Below, piece by piece: positions 39,701-48,718 of a stretch of 64,000 bases of DNA (position 1 is the stretch's first letter; each line of letters starts with the position of its first letter). Below the pieces are notes generated by a model. It made no database searches, had not been told where the DNA came from, and saw nothing but the letters and a program-made list of their open reading frames with translations. Position numbers and translations under genes: made by a program. The DNA is from Gigantopelta aegis (lineage: Eukaryota > Mollusca > Gastropoda > Neomphalida > Peltospiridae). Where the stretch lies: positions 2,461,540 to 2,525,539 of the forward strand of contig NC_054701.1 in NCBI RefSeq assembly GCF_016097555.1. The letters run 5' to 3'.

Positions 39701-42700
39701 ATAATGCAACAAAGGTTCATCATGAAGAGTGAAGTGAATATTAAAATAAAGATAACCTGTTTGTAATATATCGAAGGGAACATCAGACTTATAAATAAAG
39801 ATAACCTGTTTGTAATATATCGAAGGGAACATCAGACTTATAAATAAAGATAACCTGTTTGTAATATATCGAAGGGAACATCAGACTTATAAATAAAGAT
39901 AACCTGTTTGTAATATATCGAAGAGAACATCAGACTTATAAATAAAGATAACCTGTTTGTAATATATCGAAGGGAACATAAAGATAACCTGTTTGTAATA
40001 TATCGAAGGGAACATCAGACTTATAAATAATGATAACCTGTTTGTAATATATCGAAGAGAACATCAGACTTATAAATAATGATAACCTGTTTGTAATATA
40101 TCGAAGGGAACATCAGACTTATAAATAAAGATAACCTGTTTGTAATATATCGAAGAGAACATCAGACTTATAAATAAAGATAACCTGTTTGTAATATATC
40201 GAAGGGAACATCAGACTTATAAATAAAGATAACCTGTTTGTAATATATCGAAGGGAACATCAGACTTATAAATAATGATAACCTGTTTGTAATATATCGA
40301 AGAGAACATCAGACTTATAAATAAAGATAACCTGTTTGTAATATATCGAAGAGAACATCAGACTTATAAATAAAGATAACCTGTTTGTAATATATCGAAG
40401 GGAACATCAGACTTATAAATAAAGATAACCTGTTTGTAATATATCGAAGGGAACATCAGACTTATAAATAAAGATAACCTGTTTGTAATATATCGAAGGG
40501 AACATCAGACTTATAAATAATGATAACCTGTTTGTAATATATCGAAGGGAACATCAGACTTATAAATAAAGATAACCTGTTTGTAATATATCGAAGGGAA
40601 CATCAGACTTATAAATAAAGATAACCTGTTTGTAATATATCGAAGGGAACATCAGACTTATAAATAAAGATAACCTGTTTGTAATATATCGAAGGGAACA
40701 TCAGACTTATAAATAATGATCACTTACACCATTCAAGATGAAGAAAAGCTGCCTCTGACTGACAATTAACACTGACTGAAAAGTTAAAAGTTGTAACACC
40801 CCCCACCACACATCACACACAATGGACTGTAACTCTAGTTGACCAACTTGAAATTTTAGGCAATTATTTACAATATACTAGGTATATCCAGCGAAGTTTA
40901 AAAAAAAAAATGGGTCATGGTCAAAGGTCATGTTGAACTTAACTTTTGAAAGTGTGGTATATAATAAATTTTATGTTCATTCAAAACCTTTGAAAAAGCA
41001 TTTCAAGTTTTTTCTACATGAATTAGTAAAAAAGTTAGTCTTGAAAATGAGTGGTGCCCCTAACGAGATCTAAGTTCAACAACCTGTATCTCAAAAACTA
41101 ATTATGCTAGAAGAAAGAAAAGAAATGTTTTATTTAACGACGCACTCAACACATTTTATTTATGGTTATATGGCGTCAGACAAATGGTTAAGGACCACAC
41201 AGATATTGAGAGAGGAAACCCGCTGTCGCCACTCCATGGGCTACTCTTTTCGAATTCAGCAAGGGATCTGTTATATACACAGACAAGATAGTACATACCA
41301 CTGCCTTTGTTACACCAGTTGTGGAGCACTGGCTGGAACAAGGAATAGCACAATGGGTCCACCAACGGGGATTGATCCTAGACCGAACATGCATCAAGCG
41401 AATGCTTTACCACTGGGCTATGTGGTTGAGAGGTTTTTTCACTGACTACTACAAGTGTACCAAATTTCATTGAAATCTGAAAGGGTGAGTCCTAAAAGTG
41501 ATTGGTTTAACATGGCAGGGCACAATATTTCACGCGAACCGCCGTTCTGTTCGTGTGTCGGTTACGCAAACTTAAATTTACGCGAACCGCAAATCGGTTA
41601 CGTCGTGACCTGTAGACGTTCAGAAATTAAAACTCGCAAACTTCACGATTACAGGAAATTTATTCATGCAGACATACTACTAGTATTCCGGCAAATGTTT
41701 TAGACTGATTTTTAGTACTTGATGCGCGGCAAACCAGTAGACAACGGTATATTGCAACTGTTTTAACTTGCGACCGAAGGCTCAGTATGGAATGCCCATA
41801 ACAGAATTATGTATTAAAATGTCTATACATATAGCTATACATGGAATGCCCATAACAGAATTATGTTTTAAAATGGCTATACATGGAATGCCCGTAACAG
41901 AATTAAGTTTTGAAATGGCTAAACATAAACAAACAGTGTTTTAATTAGCTTTTTGATATGAGCATTTTGGAGTGGTCAGGTGACATGTGTGATTCTTTAA
42001 AAACAATAGACTGCTTTACGGGAGGATCTAAGAAATGTCAAGATTAGATGCCTCTATCCATACATGGCTCAGGCATGGCTATCCCACATCCAGTCTCTGG
42101 CAAGGCCAGTGGTTGAGCATCGGACAGAAGGGGAATTATTTATTGAGTCAATTTTGAATTAATTATAATGCGGGCAAAAGGGGAAAATGTTTGTGTCAGC
42201 CAAACCCAAATCAGGAAACTAATATATATAACTACTTTTAATATTAATTATTTCACACACTAATTTTGATGGGCAGTCTAATTTATATTACTTTATACTA
42301 CTCCCATTACAGAATTTTTTTATTTAAAATATTTATTCTCCTTTGTTAGGATGGTGCCGGCCCATTGAAAACTTCAGTGTGACGAACTGAGGGGAGGCCA
42401 GTCCGTCTTAAACTGACCCTACGGCCTACACCTACTACCTCCCTATTCACTACCTTCCACCAACCACCCCACACATACACACCTAACCCGTTCTCGACAC
42501 CAACCAAAAATATTGAAGACACAAATCAACAGAATGGTTTATTCAAAGAAAGTTTGCAATTTCACCAAAGGTGAAAAGGAGAAGAAATTTAAAAGAAGTT
42601 ACTCGAGGATATAAAGTTAAAGTTTGTTTTGTTTAATAACACCATTAGAGTGTGACAGAAAAATCAACCTCCACTGCAACACTTTATTCAAACACTACTA

Positions 42701-44192
42701 CATACTCATCCCTCAACTGAAACTATATCCCGGAGCTGTGGGCCATGGAAAGTTGAACTGTTACAGGTCCTGACTGGGTTATAATTGTATTCTTGTGTTA
42801 AGAACACACCTAGTCTCTACTTTGGCTCCAAATGTAACAGAAAAGTCAACCTCCATTGAGGGGATTTGAACCACATACTCTCAGTAAGAGAATTCAATGC
42901 TCTATCAACTGAGCTAATAGGGAAATTACCACTAGCTACTGCCAGTAGGAGCACTTGATCCAAGCACTAAGTACTACATGACCACACTGATTTATTAATC
43001 ATCAACTACTGGACGTCAAAGATAATTTGATAATTTCGAGAGTTAACACACTTCATTTTATCACAGCTTTTGATATACCAGTAGTGGTGCACTGACTGGA
43101 ATGAGAAACGGCCCAGTAGGCCCACCAACAGGGAGCGATCCTAGACCAACCATGCATCAGGCAAGCACTTTACCACTGAACTACAACAAGCACCACTTGA
43201 GGATATGTGTGCCAAGGGGACTCATGGAGTATCGGTCCAGAATAGCAAACATGTGAGTGTGTGGGGAATGTTAACTCAATAGTTTTCTTAAGAAAGAACC
43301 ACACTTAGGCCTATTTCGGCCCTTGTGTACGACTCGGAATCTCAGGATTTCAAACTAACATAGTAATTATTATTACACACCAGTGTAAGATATTGCTCAT
43401 GTCATAACAATCACTCAATAACTAACTAGTGTAATATTGGGTGAAGTAGATCACTTGCTGACCCAATTTGTAGAAAAATAATGTGAAACTCGTGAACAGT
43501 GTTGGTATCGGACTTGCTTTCAAAATTGTTCACTCATTTCATAAAAATGGTATGACAAGCAAGCTCGTTTAGTATTCTATATATAGAAAACAATTTAGAA
43601 ATCTCCAGGGCTCGAAACGGCCTGTTGCCAGGTCTCCAGATGCAACCAATGTCCTGTTTGGGAGACTTAAATGTTAAAAAATAATGGCGTTAAGGGCCCA
43701 AATAATATTATTTGCACAATCTTCTTTAGAGCTATAACATATGAGCCACTATTAATATTTGCATTGCATATATTTATTACATATTAAAAATAAAATAGTG
43801 CTCGTGGTTCAACTTCATGGTGCGCTTATCTTAATTTGCCAACATTCATTATTATTTTTGGGGCCACCATATTTTTGGGCGAGTTTCGAGCCCTGATCTC
43901 ACTTTCATTTATATATATTTTTTTTTAATTGACTTTAAACTTATTTTGTTGTGGTCATTTAACCAGTTTTAGTTCTGTCATTAAATTCCTCCAAATGGTT
44001 CTCTTACGTTACAGAGACAGCGCAAGACAATGATCGGTTAATTCCCCAAAACATACCATCCTTATCGTTTTCCTTCTTTTCCTTTCTTCCAATGCTGCAT
44101 AAGAGAACAAAAAGAAATATCACTGCTCCAACTGCAGCAGTAACAGCAATGGTAGAAACAGAGGAAACATCGGACTGTTCGGCGTCCGCCAT
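24701..44192 (-). CDS. TBL2: TBL2, transducin beta-like protein 2 (complete gene, 11 coding exons)
   Basis: Joined minus-strand exons: 44192-44057, 39496-39296, 38395-38344, 37839-37777, 36960-36852, 32855-32666, 31770-31635, 30040-29991, 29614-29432, 25682-25496, 24758-24701. All junctions are GT-AG, all phases agree, and the total is 1365 nt, giving 454 aa; human TBL2 is about 447 aa, from memory. An N-terminal membrane segment (residues about 12-34) is followed by a lysine-rich linker and then WD40 repeats (LKGHGANILSADFSPNGK near 88-105, SIGISSSGKFIMT, DIKVWEV, VSVSKDGTWKYW, FDISGKYF). The family is known to sit in the ER membrane and bind the stress kinase PERK; that role is carried over by homology. 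Identity rests on recall of the human protein along its whole length. The start is the first ATG before the anchor. The last exon is the least certain part. Confidence 0.93.
25033..25262 (-). mobile_element. Diverged SINE (tail A) in TBL2 intron 10
   Basis: gtttgctttgtttaatggca, then cattggctactggatgtcaa, and a worn core and head. It lies in the same orientation as the gene. Confidence 0.65.
25325..25490. repeat. Two partial copies of the TBL2 exon 10 donor end
   Basis: About 74 bp units, each containing (minus strand) gtccagatacaggaagc and a gtaacacacc donor-like start, plus ttgctgcagataggccgtaa. They lie directly downstream of exon 10 in the gene. Confidence 0.85.
25496..25682 (-). CDS. 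TBL2: TBL2 exon 10: last WD blade and C-terminal helix
   Basis: The acceptor is tttcag|AATCC, the donor GCCAG|GTATGA. Codes ESISSLIFDISGKYFVSMGD, then KHAQVFHNITGYRATVADLE and a charged helix ending RVQIQEA. Human TBL2 has IANLSFDITGRFLASCGD and RLFHNTPGHRAMVEEM here. Two partial copies of its 3' end follow in the intron (25325-25480). Confidence 0.9.
25708..25850. repeat. 27 bp tandem array, 5 copies
   Basis: Units of gtgcacaacatgagtaacca plus ataaca, starting about 30 bp before the exon 10 acceptor (gene direction). Confidence 0.92.
25880..26223. repeat. 43 bp tandem array, 8 copies
   Basis: Units of gttcaggtctgtgctgggaa then gacatcatcaactgagcttg. Confidence 0.94.
26247..28625. mobile_element. 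Candidate 2.4 kb hAT-like inverted-repeat element in TBL2 intron 9
   Basis: The left end AGGGGTCCACAAA and right end (inverted) AGGGGTGCACAAA match at 12 of 13. A second inverted block of ttgcccggtgggcaacc type follows. The 7 bp direct repeat gcagcac flanks it (26240-26246 and 28626-28632). It contains a SINE at 26490-26770. Interior open frames at 27.8-28.6 kb have no recognised transposase domain. Confidence 0.5.
26490..26770 (-). mobile_element. SINE, tail type A, head variant
   Basis: tttggtttaacgacaccact, then gcaagggatcttttatatgc, cacataccacagcctttgtc, and a B-box-like ggttcgatctcg. Confidence 0.8.
28718..29128. repeat. Mollusc-type interspersed repeat (two internal units)
   Basis: caagggccataactctgtga and taagggccatacctctgtca head two sub-units, each with acttgatcagtaac-like and aaagtccgg-like blocks. 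It ends with gggacagacagacacacaga and cctcctgttggactgg. The type is widespread in molluscs from memory; class unassigned. Confidence 0.7.
29432..29614 (-). CDS. TBL2: TBL2 exon 9
   Basis: Codes VKYEYDQDPKLLLTGTLSNP, then a segment ending TGKEEEVIENVHS. It aligns with human VEYKKKQDPYLLKTG and EKEECFERVHG. The exon is noticeably GC-rich compared with its introns. A diverged copy of its 5' end and acceptor lies upstream in the intron at 29719-29803. Confidence 0.9.
29634..29716. repeat. 20 bp tandem repeat, 4 copies
   Basis: gttatacaaacatttcaaca repeated just upstream of exon 9, between it and its decayed copy. Confidence 0.9.
29719..29803 (-). pseudogene. Decayed copy of the 5' end and acceptor of TBL2 exon 9
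   Basis: It shares gttactcaacgtgcctgtga and gtatttcactgta with exon 9 (29539-29637) but has several substitutions and indels. The gatacag acceptor is retained; no donor is present. Confidence 0.85.
29991..30040 (-). CDS. TBL2: TBL2 exon 8 (50 nt)
   Basis: Codes MVSVSKDGTWKYWNTD between a tgcag acceptor and a GACG|GTAAGT donor. The VSKDGTWK core is diagnostic for the penultimate WD repeat of TBL2. Confidence 0.92.
30041..31634 (-). other. TBL2: TBL2 intron 7, no other feature seen
   Basis: AT-rich sequence; no repeat family or exon recognised. Confidence 0.55.
31635..31770 (-). CDS. TBL2: TBL2 exon 7
   Basis: Codes GFTPDIKVWEVVFDKSGNF, then a segment ending FELKGHGAGVHSFSFNSDSS. Human TBL2 has GFTPDVKVWEV and FELKGHSAAVHSFAFSNDSR at this place. 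Phase 1 in, phase 2 out; the donor is GTCG|GTAAGT. Confidence 0.93.
32195..32432. repeat. 44 bp tandem array, about 5 copies, in TBL2 intron 6
   Basis: Units of ttttacatactgagaaatca plus tttatatttgtggggttaaa. Confidence 0.93.
32666..32855 (-). CDS. TBL2: TBL2 exon 6: source exon of the 71 bp intronic array
   Basis: A 190 nt exon, acceptor tatctctacag|CAGACC, donor TCATCAG|GTGAGT. Codes QTHSAEIISIGISSSGKF, then IMTCHRDTQLNVWTIKG and HQMNNSYGAVSHCGRFVASS. It aligns with human IDIGIANTGKFIMT and NQMNNTHAAVSPCGRFVASC. The acceptor and first about 45 exon bases are the template of the tandem array directly upstream in the intron (32860-35450). Confidence 0.93.
32860..35450. repeat. 71 bp satellite (about 36 copies) made of the TBL2 exon 6 acceptor and exon start
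   Basis: On the minus strand each unit carries ttatctctacag|CAGACCCACTC, GGCCGAGATCATCAGTG and then ggtatttccacctgtgtttt. The first two blocks are the real 3' splice site and exon 6 start (32811-32870) with few changes. Some units near 32880, 33300 and 34495 are shortened. Reading any unit into exon 6 shifts frame and meets TGA. Confidence 0.95.
35860..36745. repeat. Mollusc-type interspersed repeat, split by a SINE
   Basis: Same family as 28.7 kb: ttcaagggtcataaccctgt, caagggccataactctgtca and the final gggacagacagacaaacagt. The SINE at 35940-36268 lies inside it. Confidence 0.75.
35940..36268 (-). mobile_element. SINE, head type 1 / tail type B, with target duplication
   Basis: 10 bp repeat aaatcaccat at 35930-35939 and 36269-36278. 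Tail ttaacgatgcactcaacaca. Head with gacggggatcgatccc and aatgctttaccactgggct. Confidence 0.9.
36852..36960 (-). CDS. TBL2: TBL2 exon 5: second WD blade
   Basis: Codes KAFLTCLFNENTIRIFRI followed by GKKEDTGNVTLAASFDFPK, aligning with the human segment that ends in DFPK. It begins in phase 2 and ends in phase 0 (CCAAAG|GTAATC). The acceptor is ttttccag. Confidence 0.92.
37406..37702. repeat. 78 bp x3 array preceded by two 27 bp part-units, TBL2 intron 4
   Basis: cccctatatcactgacagct heads every unit; long units add ctgttaaatttattggaaat. It ends 75 bp from the exon 4 donor. Confidence 0.92.
37777..37839 (-). CDS. TBL2: TBL2 exon 4
   Basis: A 63 nt exon coding FIRGTVELDHATKVSFSPDS, equivalent to the human RANVELDHATLVRFSPD stretch. 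Phase 2 at both ends; acceptor atttag, donor CCAA|GTAAGT. Confidence 0.92.
38344..38395 (-). CDS. TBL2: TBL2 exon 3: end of WD repeat 1
   Basis: A 52 nt exon coding DRSLMLWSVKEFPQKEHK, matching human DRTIRIWSTKDFLQREHR as recalled. It ends in phase 2 (CACAA|GTAAGT) and joins directly to the exon at 37839 in frame. Confidence 0.9.
38574..38702 (-). mobile_element. Truncated SINE with type 2 head
   Basis: gtacctaccagcctatagtc, ccgatggcttaatcactgtg and ccaccgaggccagttc form the head. aaacacacctcagctatctg is a different body from the main core. Confidence 0.65.
39296..39496 (-). CDS. TBL2: TBL2 exon 2: basic linker and first WD repeat
   Basis: The acceptor tttttag|AAAATG and donor GAAG|GTAAGT are both strong. 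Codes residues 46-112: a Lys/Arg/Ser-rich linker, then LKGHGANILSADFSPNGK and YFLTAAE, which aligns with the first blade of human TBL2. Confidence 0.92.
39741..40716. repeat. 49 bp tandem array, about 20 copies, TBL2 intron 1
   Basis: Units of acttataaataaagataacc then tgtttgtaatatatcgaagg; one unit near 39975 is shortened. Confidence 0.95.
41118..41432 (-). mobile_element. SINE, head type 1 / tail type B
   Basis: Tail ttaacgacgcactcaacaca, core cagcaagggatctgttatat, and head with aacggggattgatcctagac and gctttaccactgggctatg. Confidence 0.88.
41786..41930. repeat. Three loose copies of a 45-55 bp repeat
   Basis: tggaatgcccataacagaat recurs three times with small changes. Confidence 0.8.
42618..43195 (-). 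mobile_element. SINE (head 1 / tail A) interrupted by a second insertion
   Basis: The tail starts gtttgttttgtttaataaca at 42626, stops near 42651 and resumes at about 42979 with actgatttattaatcatcaa. The head contains ccaacagggagcgatcctag. Confidence 0.8.
42652..42978 (-). mobile_element. Nested tRNA-headed insertion within a SINE
   Basis: On the minus strand tagctcagttgatagagcat (A box) and tggttcaaatcccctc (B box) mark a tRNA-like head unlike the SINE heads nearby. agtcaacctcca-type sequence is duplicated at 42662 and 42843. Confidence 0.65.
43616..43895. mobile_element. hAT-like MITE (280 bp) in TBL2 intron 1
   Basis: Ends CAGGGCTCGAAACGG and, inverted, CAGGGCTCGAAACTC. The flanks share atctc only, so the target duplication is imperfect. 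Confidence 0.6.
44057..44192 (-). CDS. TBL2: TBL2 exon 1: start codon and ER membrane anchor
   Basis: Codes residues 1-45, starting MADAEQSD and continuing into a hydrophobic run (about residues 12-34) that ends in GRKEKKEND, a basic stop-transfer-like flank. The donor reads GATG|GTATG, phase 1. The ATG sits in CAGTATGG, an acceptable start context. An ACTTCC (ETS-type) motif lies just upstream, but no promoter can be proven. Confidence 0.9.
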
Positions 44193-45687
44193 ACTGAAAT
44201 TTGGCAGGAAGTGACGATGCCATATTTGTGTTCATGGTTTTCATTGATTAAATCTTTACATGACTTAATTTGTGATTGGATACCTATTACTGATCACCGG
44301 AAGCAGGTACTTGTTGTTGTTCCTGTTCCAGTTTTGTTATTAAATTCTATGAAGCTAGCGAACAAAGCTAGCGAAATATTTATCGGATGGTTATCTCTAG
44401 AGAGGCAAAAAAGGGAGATAACTATATTAAAAATATTTGTTTTAATGTCTGGTGGAATTTATTTATGCTATTGTCAGATATATAAATACAATTTTAGGGA
44501 AGGGCCATAAGATGACAAATAGAATAACGAAGATGAATTAAATGAAAGAGAGTAAGAAGGAAGAAAAGAGGAGACACAGACAGTCAGATTGAGAGTACAT
44601 CAAATAACCTCTACGTTTCACTGTTGATATAATTTTGTTGGGCTTTATTCTTCACATTTTTAGTCATACAATTCAGTGTCTAATCTACTCTTTTCATGGC
44701 AGGCTCTTTAACCCAGCATTAAAAATCATGTAACGCGAGTCACAAAAAAAGTCCTCTTTTTTCTTACCACACTGCATGAAGTCACTGGTAGTAGTCTATA
44801 TAATTTTCTTGCATGGATGACATATTGGACTAAAAATGTAATAGTTAAAATTACCCCCACCCACCCCACCCCACTTATATGGGTTGGGTTTTTTTAAAGG
44901 GGGGGGGGGGTCGATCCTTCAAATCCCAGTGCAGTGTGAGAACGGGGTAGGGCAATCTGATTAAAATTAGTTCTACTGGTCTACCAGTAGATTTAACAGC
45001 ATTGCGTGGACTCCCATGTCCAGGTGACATTTGATCTATAAATAACAATTTAAATATCGACCATTAACACTTCGCCTTTTATAGCGTTATTCGGGAGCAT
45101 ACAAATTCTAAAAATATCGGGCAAGACTATTTTAAGTATTTATACAATAGGCGAACTTGCTGGTCTATTTCAACATTGAAAAAACTGGGGGGAAAGTGCA
45201 GTAATAAACTCTGGATTGTTACTAGTATAAACATATTTTATGGCTATACCATCACGGTTTTTTTTTAGTCTTGAAACGAATTTTATATAAAGTTTTATAT
45301 TGAAATTAGCTTCCGACATACTTCGTAATTCACCCGAATTATTTCGTATATCCTCGGCATAATCCCGAATTTTTCAAATTCTTTTCAAATCACTGGCATG
45401 ATTTTGCAAGTAAGGTTTTGATTGGTCGAATAAAAGGTCAACTGGACATGAGCTCCAACGGGCTGCTGTTAGATCCACATGTAATAGTGGAGCTAATATT
45501 AAAGTTACAGTGTCTGGTTACCATATAATAATATCATGCACAAATATGAAATACAAGTTCAACTGCACTTTTAAAAAATTCGTGTGTGTTCGCTATAAAC
45601 GGAGAAAGTCAAAAGTATACGCTCGATTCGTCGCCTGTGCGGCCATTGCTCGGCAAACCACAAACGACAGCCTGTTGTCAATTTCAG
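44193..45687. other. Start of the TBL2-POLD4 intergenic region
   Basis: It must hold the TBL2 promoter, but no TATA or other element is convincing. No further gene seen. Confidence 0.45.
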
Positions 45688-45691
45688 TTAA

Positions 45692-46024
45692 AGGCATACT
45701 GTCACGGAGTTAAGGACCTTATTTCTCTAAAAATGGATAATAAATAAAAAATTACATTAATTGTTGGAAACCAAATCTAGCTATCGCATCACCTTAACTG
45801 AACCATGATGGACGGAAATCCATGTTATCTCTCTCGGCAATTTTAGTTTTTGAATTATGGACCATTGCCATAATTCAATTATTTTTACAAAAAGTTAATA
45901 AATGGAGCATGGTGGTTATGAAGATGGTTGAATAAACTACATTTCGGGACAAATCAAATTATTTTTGTTCAGGTAATACTTTGTTTTACCATTAAATAGG
46001 TCAGTAGTCTGTGACAATATGCCT
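45692..46024. mobile_element. MITE with TTAA target duplication (333 bp)
   Basis: TTAA at 45688-45691 and 46025-46028 flanks AGGCATACTGTCAC and, inverted, AGGCATATTGTCAC. This fits piggyBac- or Kolobok-derived MITEs. Confidence 0.75.
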
Positions 46025-46369
46025 TTAACAGATGCGTTTGCGGATTTGAAATTGTAGGATTCGTCTCAAAAAATGAAATGAGAATTCTTGCGCTGTACAA
46101 TGAACGTTCGGTTGAGGATACGCACTATTCTTTCGTTAAAACCGGTTTTGATCTTGACAACGTACTATCGACAATCGTACCTTCCTATTTAAGAATTAAT
46201 ATTTTATAAAGTGTTAGTAGAACTTTCAAAGTTTAGCTTGTATAACACATTGATCATGTATATAGTTCTAATAAAATATACTAAAGTAGAAAATGACCGT
46301 TTTCACTTTTTAATTTTACGTGTGGTAAAATCGACAAATTCAAATAAATATTATTTCGAAAGGGTAAAG

Positions 46370-46806
46370 TTAGTTTGTTTTGTTTAACGACATCAGTGTT
46401 AGAGCATATTGATTTAATAATCATCTGCTTTTGGATGTCAAACGTTTGGTAATTTTGACATATAATCTAAGAGAGGAGACGGGCGCATGTGCAGGGGGAG
46501 GGTATTGGGGGTCGAAACCCTTCCCTGACCAAGATAAAAACAAATTGAAATATATTTTTTGGGGGAACATGGCCCCATATAAACTTCGCTCAACGCAGTC
46601 TATAACCCCCAACCCCGCTGAAATCCCTGCACACGTGCCTTGGAAATCCGATACATTTTTTTATTTTTTTAAGCAAGGGATTATTTATATGTACCATCCC
46701 ACAGACAGGATATCACATACCATGGCCTTTTATATACCCGTCATGGCGCACTGGCTAGAACAATCCCGCCGATGGGGATCGACCCTAGATCGACCGCGCA
46801 TTAAAA
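46370..46806 (-). mobile_element. SINE (head 1 / tail A) carrying an internal insertion
   Basis: Tail gtttgttttgtttaacgaca, core accatcccacagacaggata and head gatggggatcgaccctagat are present. About 160 bp at 46480-46640 does not belong. Confidence 0.82.
46480..46640. mobile_element. Candidate MITE inside the SINE
   Basis: The ends gggcgcatgtgcaggg and (inverted) ggcacgtgtgcaggg are related. A similar ccctgcacacgcacc block occurs twice at 47409-47455. Confidence 0.55.
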
Positions 46807-47619
46807 AAATAAAACCCCCCACATTTTTAGGTCTAAGTAATGAATAGAAATAACATATAGTCTTCATAAATGTTACGTATATCGAGCATACCGCCCTCTT
46901 CCTCTACCCCTCGAGCGTTACGTAATTATTAACACCCCCTTACATGTAACGCATATATGCCAACCGCTGGTCACTGTCAAAATTTCAAGGCAAATCCCAC
47001 ACCGACCCCTGGAAAGGTATTGTACCATACATTTTGGAGGTATGAGACGACCCCTCAATCAAGACTGTTAAATTTGTTCAAAATCATGTGAGAAGCTCAG
47101 CGCCTGCGCAAATCGTGTAAATTCACAGTTTTATTGGCGTCCCTCTAATTGAAGAAAAACAAGCTGGCCATTGAGTTTGCAGTTGACCTAGATAATGTAG
47201 ATAAGCGAGCATTGCGAAACTATAGCGATGTGGTGAGCCTTTTATGTACCAAACAGAACTGGATCATCTATTCTAAATGCTTAAATAATAAAAATATTCC
47301 AGACACTGCAGCTTTAATTAGATTGGGGGTAGGGGGTCTGTACTAAATTTAGGGGGGGGGGGGAGGTCGAGTTATGAGTGTAACATTAGTGTTCGAGCCC
47401 CAAAATTCCCCCTGCACACGCACCTTAATCCACAACCACTCCTGCACACGCACCTGTCTGATATACATTTGTATTGTAATATATAGGCGATTTTCTTGGT
47501 TACTAAGGTTCGGATCAAATACTTTTGACTTTAAACTGTTTGAACCAAAAATTAATTTAAAAACAACGAAAGCTATATCGTCAACGTCCCTAACTGCGTT
47601 ATGCTTTAAATTCCATTCA

Positions 47620-47772
47620 CTTTTTTCTCGTGCACGGTTTGCGCAATCAACATCCGATTTGTTGTCATTTATGAGGTTTTTCTTCACAGTTCAGGAACAT
47701 TTTCATAAACAATAAAGCTCAGAAAAGTAAGTATCTAAATACAAAACTTTACAAACCCCGTAAACCATTATG
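47620..47772. repeat. Dispersed repeat, copy 1
   Basis: About 150 bp shared with 49528-49682: ttctcgtgcacggtttgcgc, caatcaacatccgatttgtt and aacaataaagctcagaaaag. About 10-12% differences by eye. Confidence 0.85.
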
Positions 47773-48642
47773 GAGAAAGATGAATTAACATTTGGTGCGT
47801 GTCACATGACCTCACACGTGCTAGATCAACCAGGCCAAAACATTTAATTTTTACAATTTGTTAGAATTTGTTTTCAATTATTATATTCGATTTGCAAAAA
47901 GTATGCTACATTTTTGTGCCTATATTGTAGTGAATAGTATTCATAATCCTTTCATAACAATTTTGAGTGTATAAATTGTGTTAATTATGAATCAATTCAT
48001 TAAAAAATTATTTTTACAAACTATTCACTGGTATACACGTAATGCCTATCAGTATTGACATCAAATGTTAGCGATGTGTGTTGGTAAAACGCGGACCGGA
48101 CCAGAACGCTTGACAAATTTAATTTTTCCTTTAAAAAAAACAAAAATTAAACTAAGTGTTCTTAAGCTGTGCATACACGAAAACCCATATTTTTTCATGT
48201 AGTGGCCTTAAAAATGGAAAATGACGAACCGCGCGTTACGATACTTTTTGCAAATGCATGCGCCTGAACGCAGTTAGAAACGTCGCACTCTTTCCCGTTT
48301 ACCGGAGGGTGTTTCACTTTTGTTTACTAGAATGGATTTGTTTTACATCCACATTGTTGATTTTGTATGCTAATTGATTGTAATCTATTTTGTTTCCCAT
48401 ATCGTAGCTGAAAATATAGAATAATATTTCCGAAAATATCGTATTCATGTTTTTGTCGACGTCGATGATATAATTATAATAAAGTCTGATAAATCTGAAA
48501 CTTTTTTTCCTCGAAAGGCCTGACGAAGGATAATGTTTGGCTGGAATATTTTGTTGGCTGGCTTCACAACCGCTAGAATTGTTCGCTAGTGTTATTTTAG
48601 TTTTTAAGGCTTATTATATTTTCGCTGTTTATTAATTTAACA

Positions 48643-48718
48643 ATGTCGAATCGTCTTGTTACTGACAGCTATAAAAAAGTGAAAACTTCGCGACAGACCA
48701 AGGATGTAAAAGAAGCTG
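48643..48718 (+). CDS. POLD4: POLD4 exon 1: PCNA-binding N-terminus
   Basis: Codes MSNRLVTDSYKKVKTSRQ and TKDVKEA (25 codons plus G), donor GCTG|GTAAGT. This is the first ATG after an AT-rich leader, and the RLVTDSY motif supports the start. Confidence 0.9.

Noticed and set aside
47149-47346. 65-codon frame starting MKKNKLAIEF
   Set aside because: Looked weakly protein-like, but no family was recognised and no supporting exon structure is nearby.
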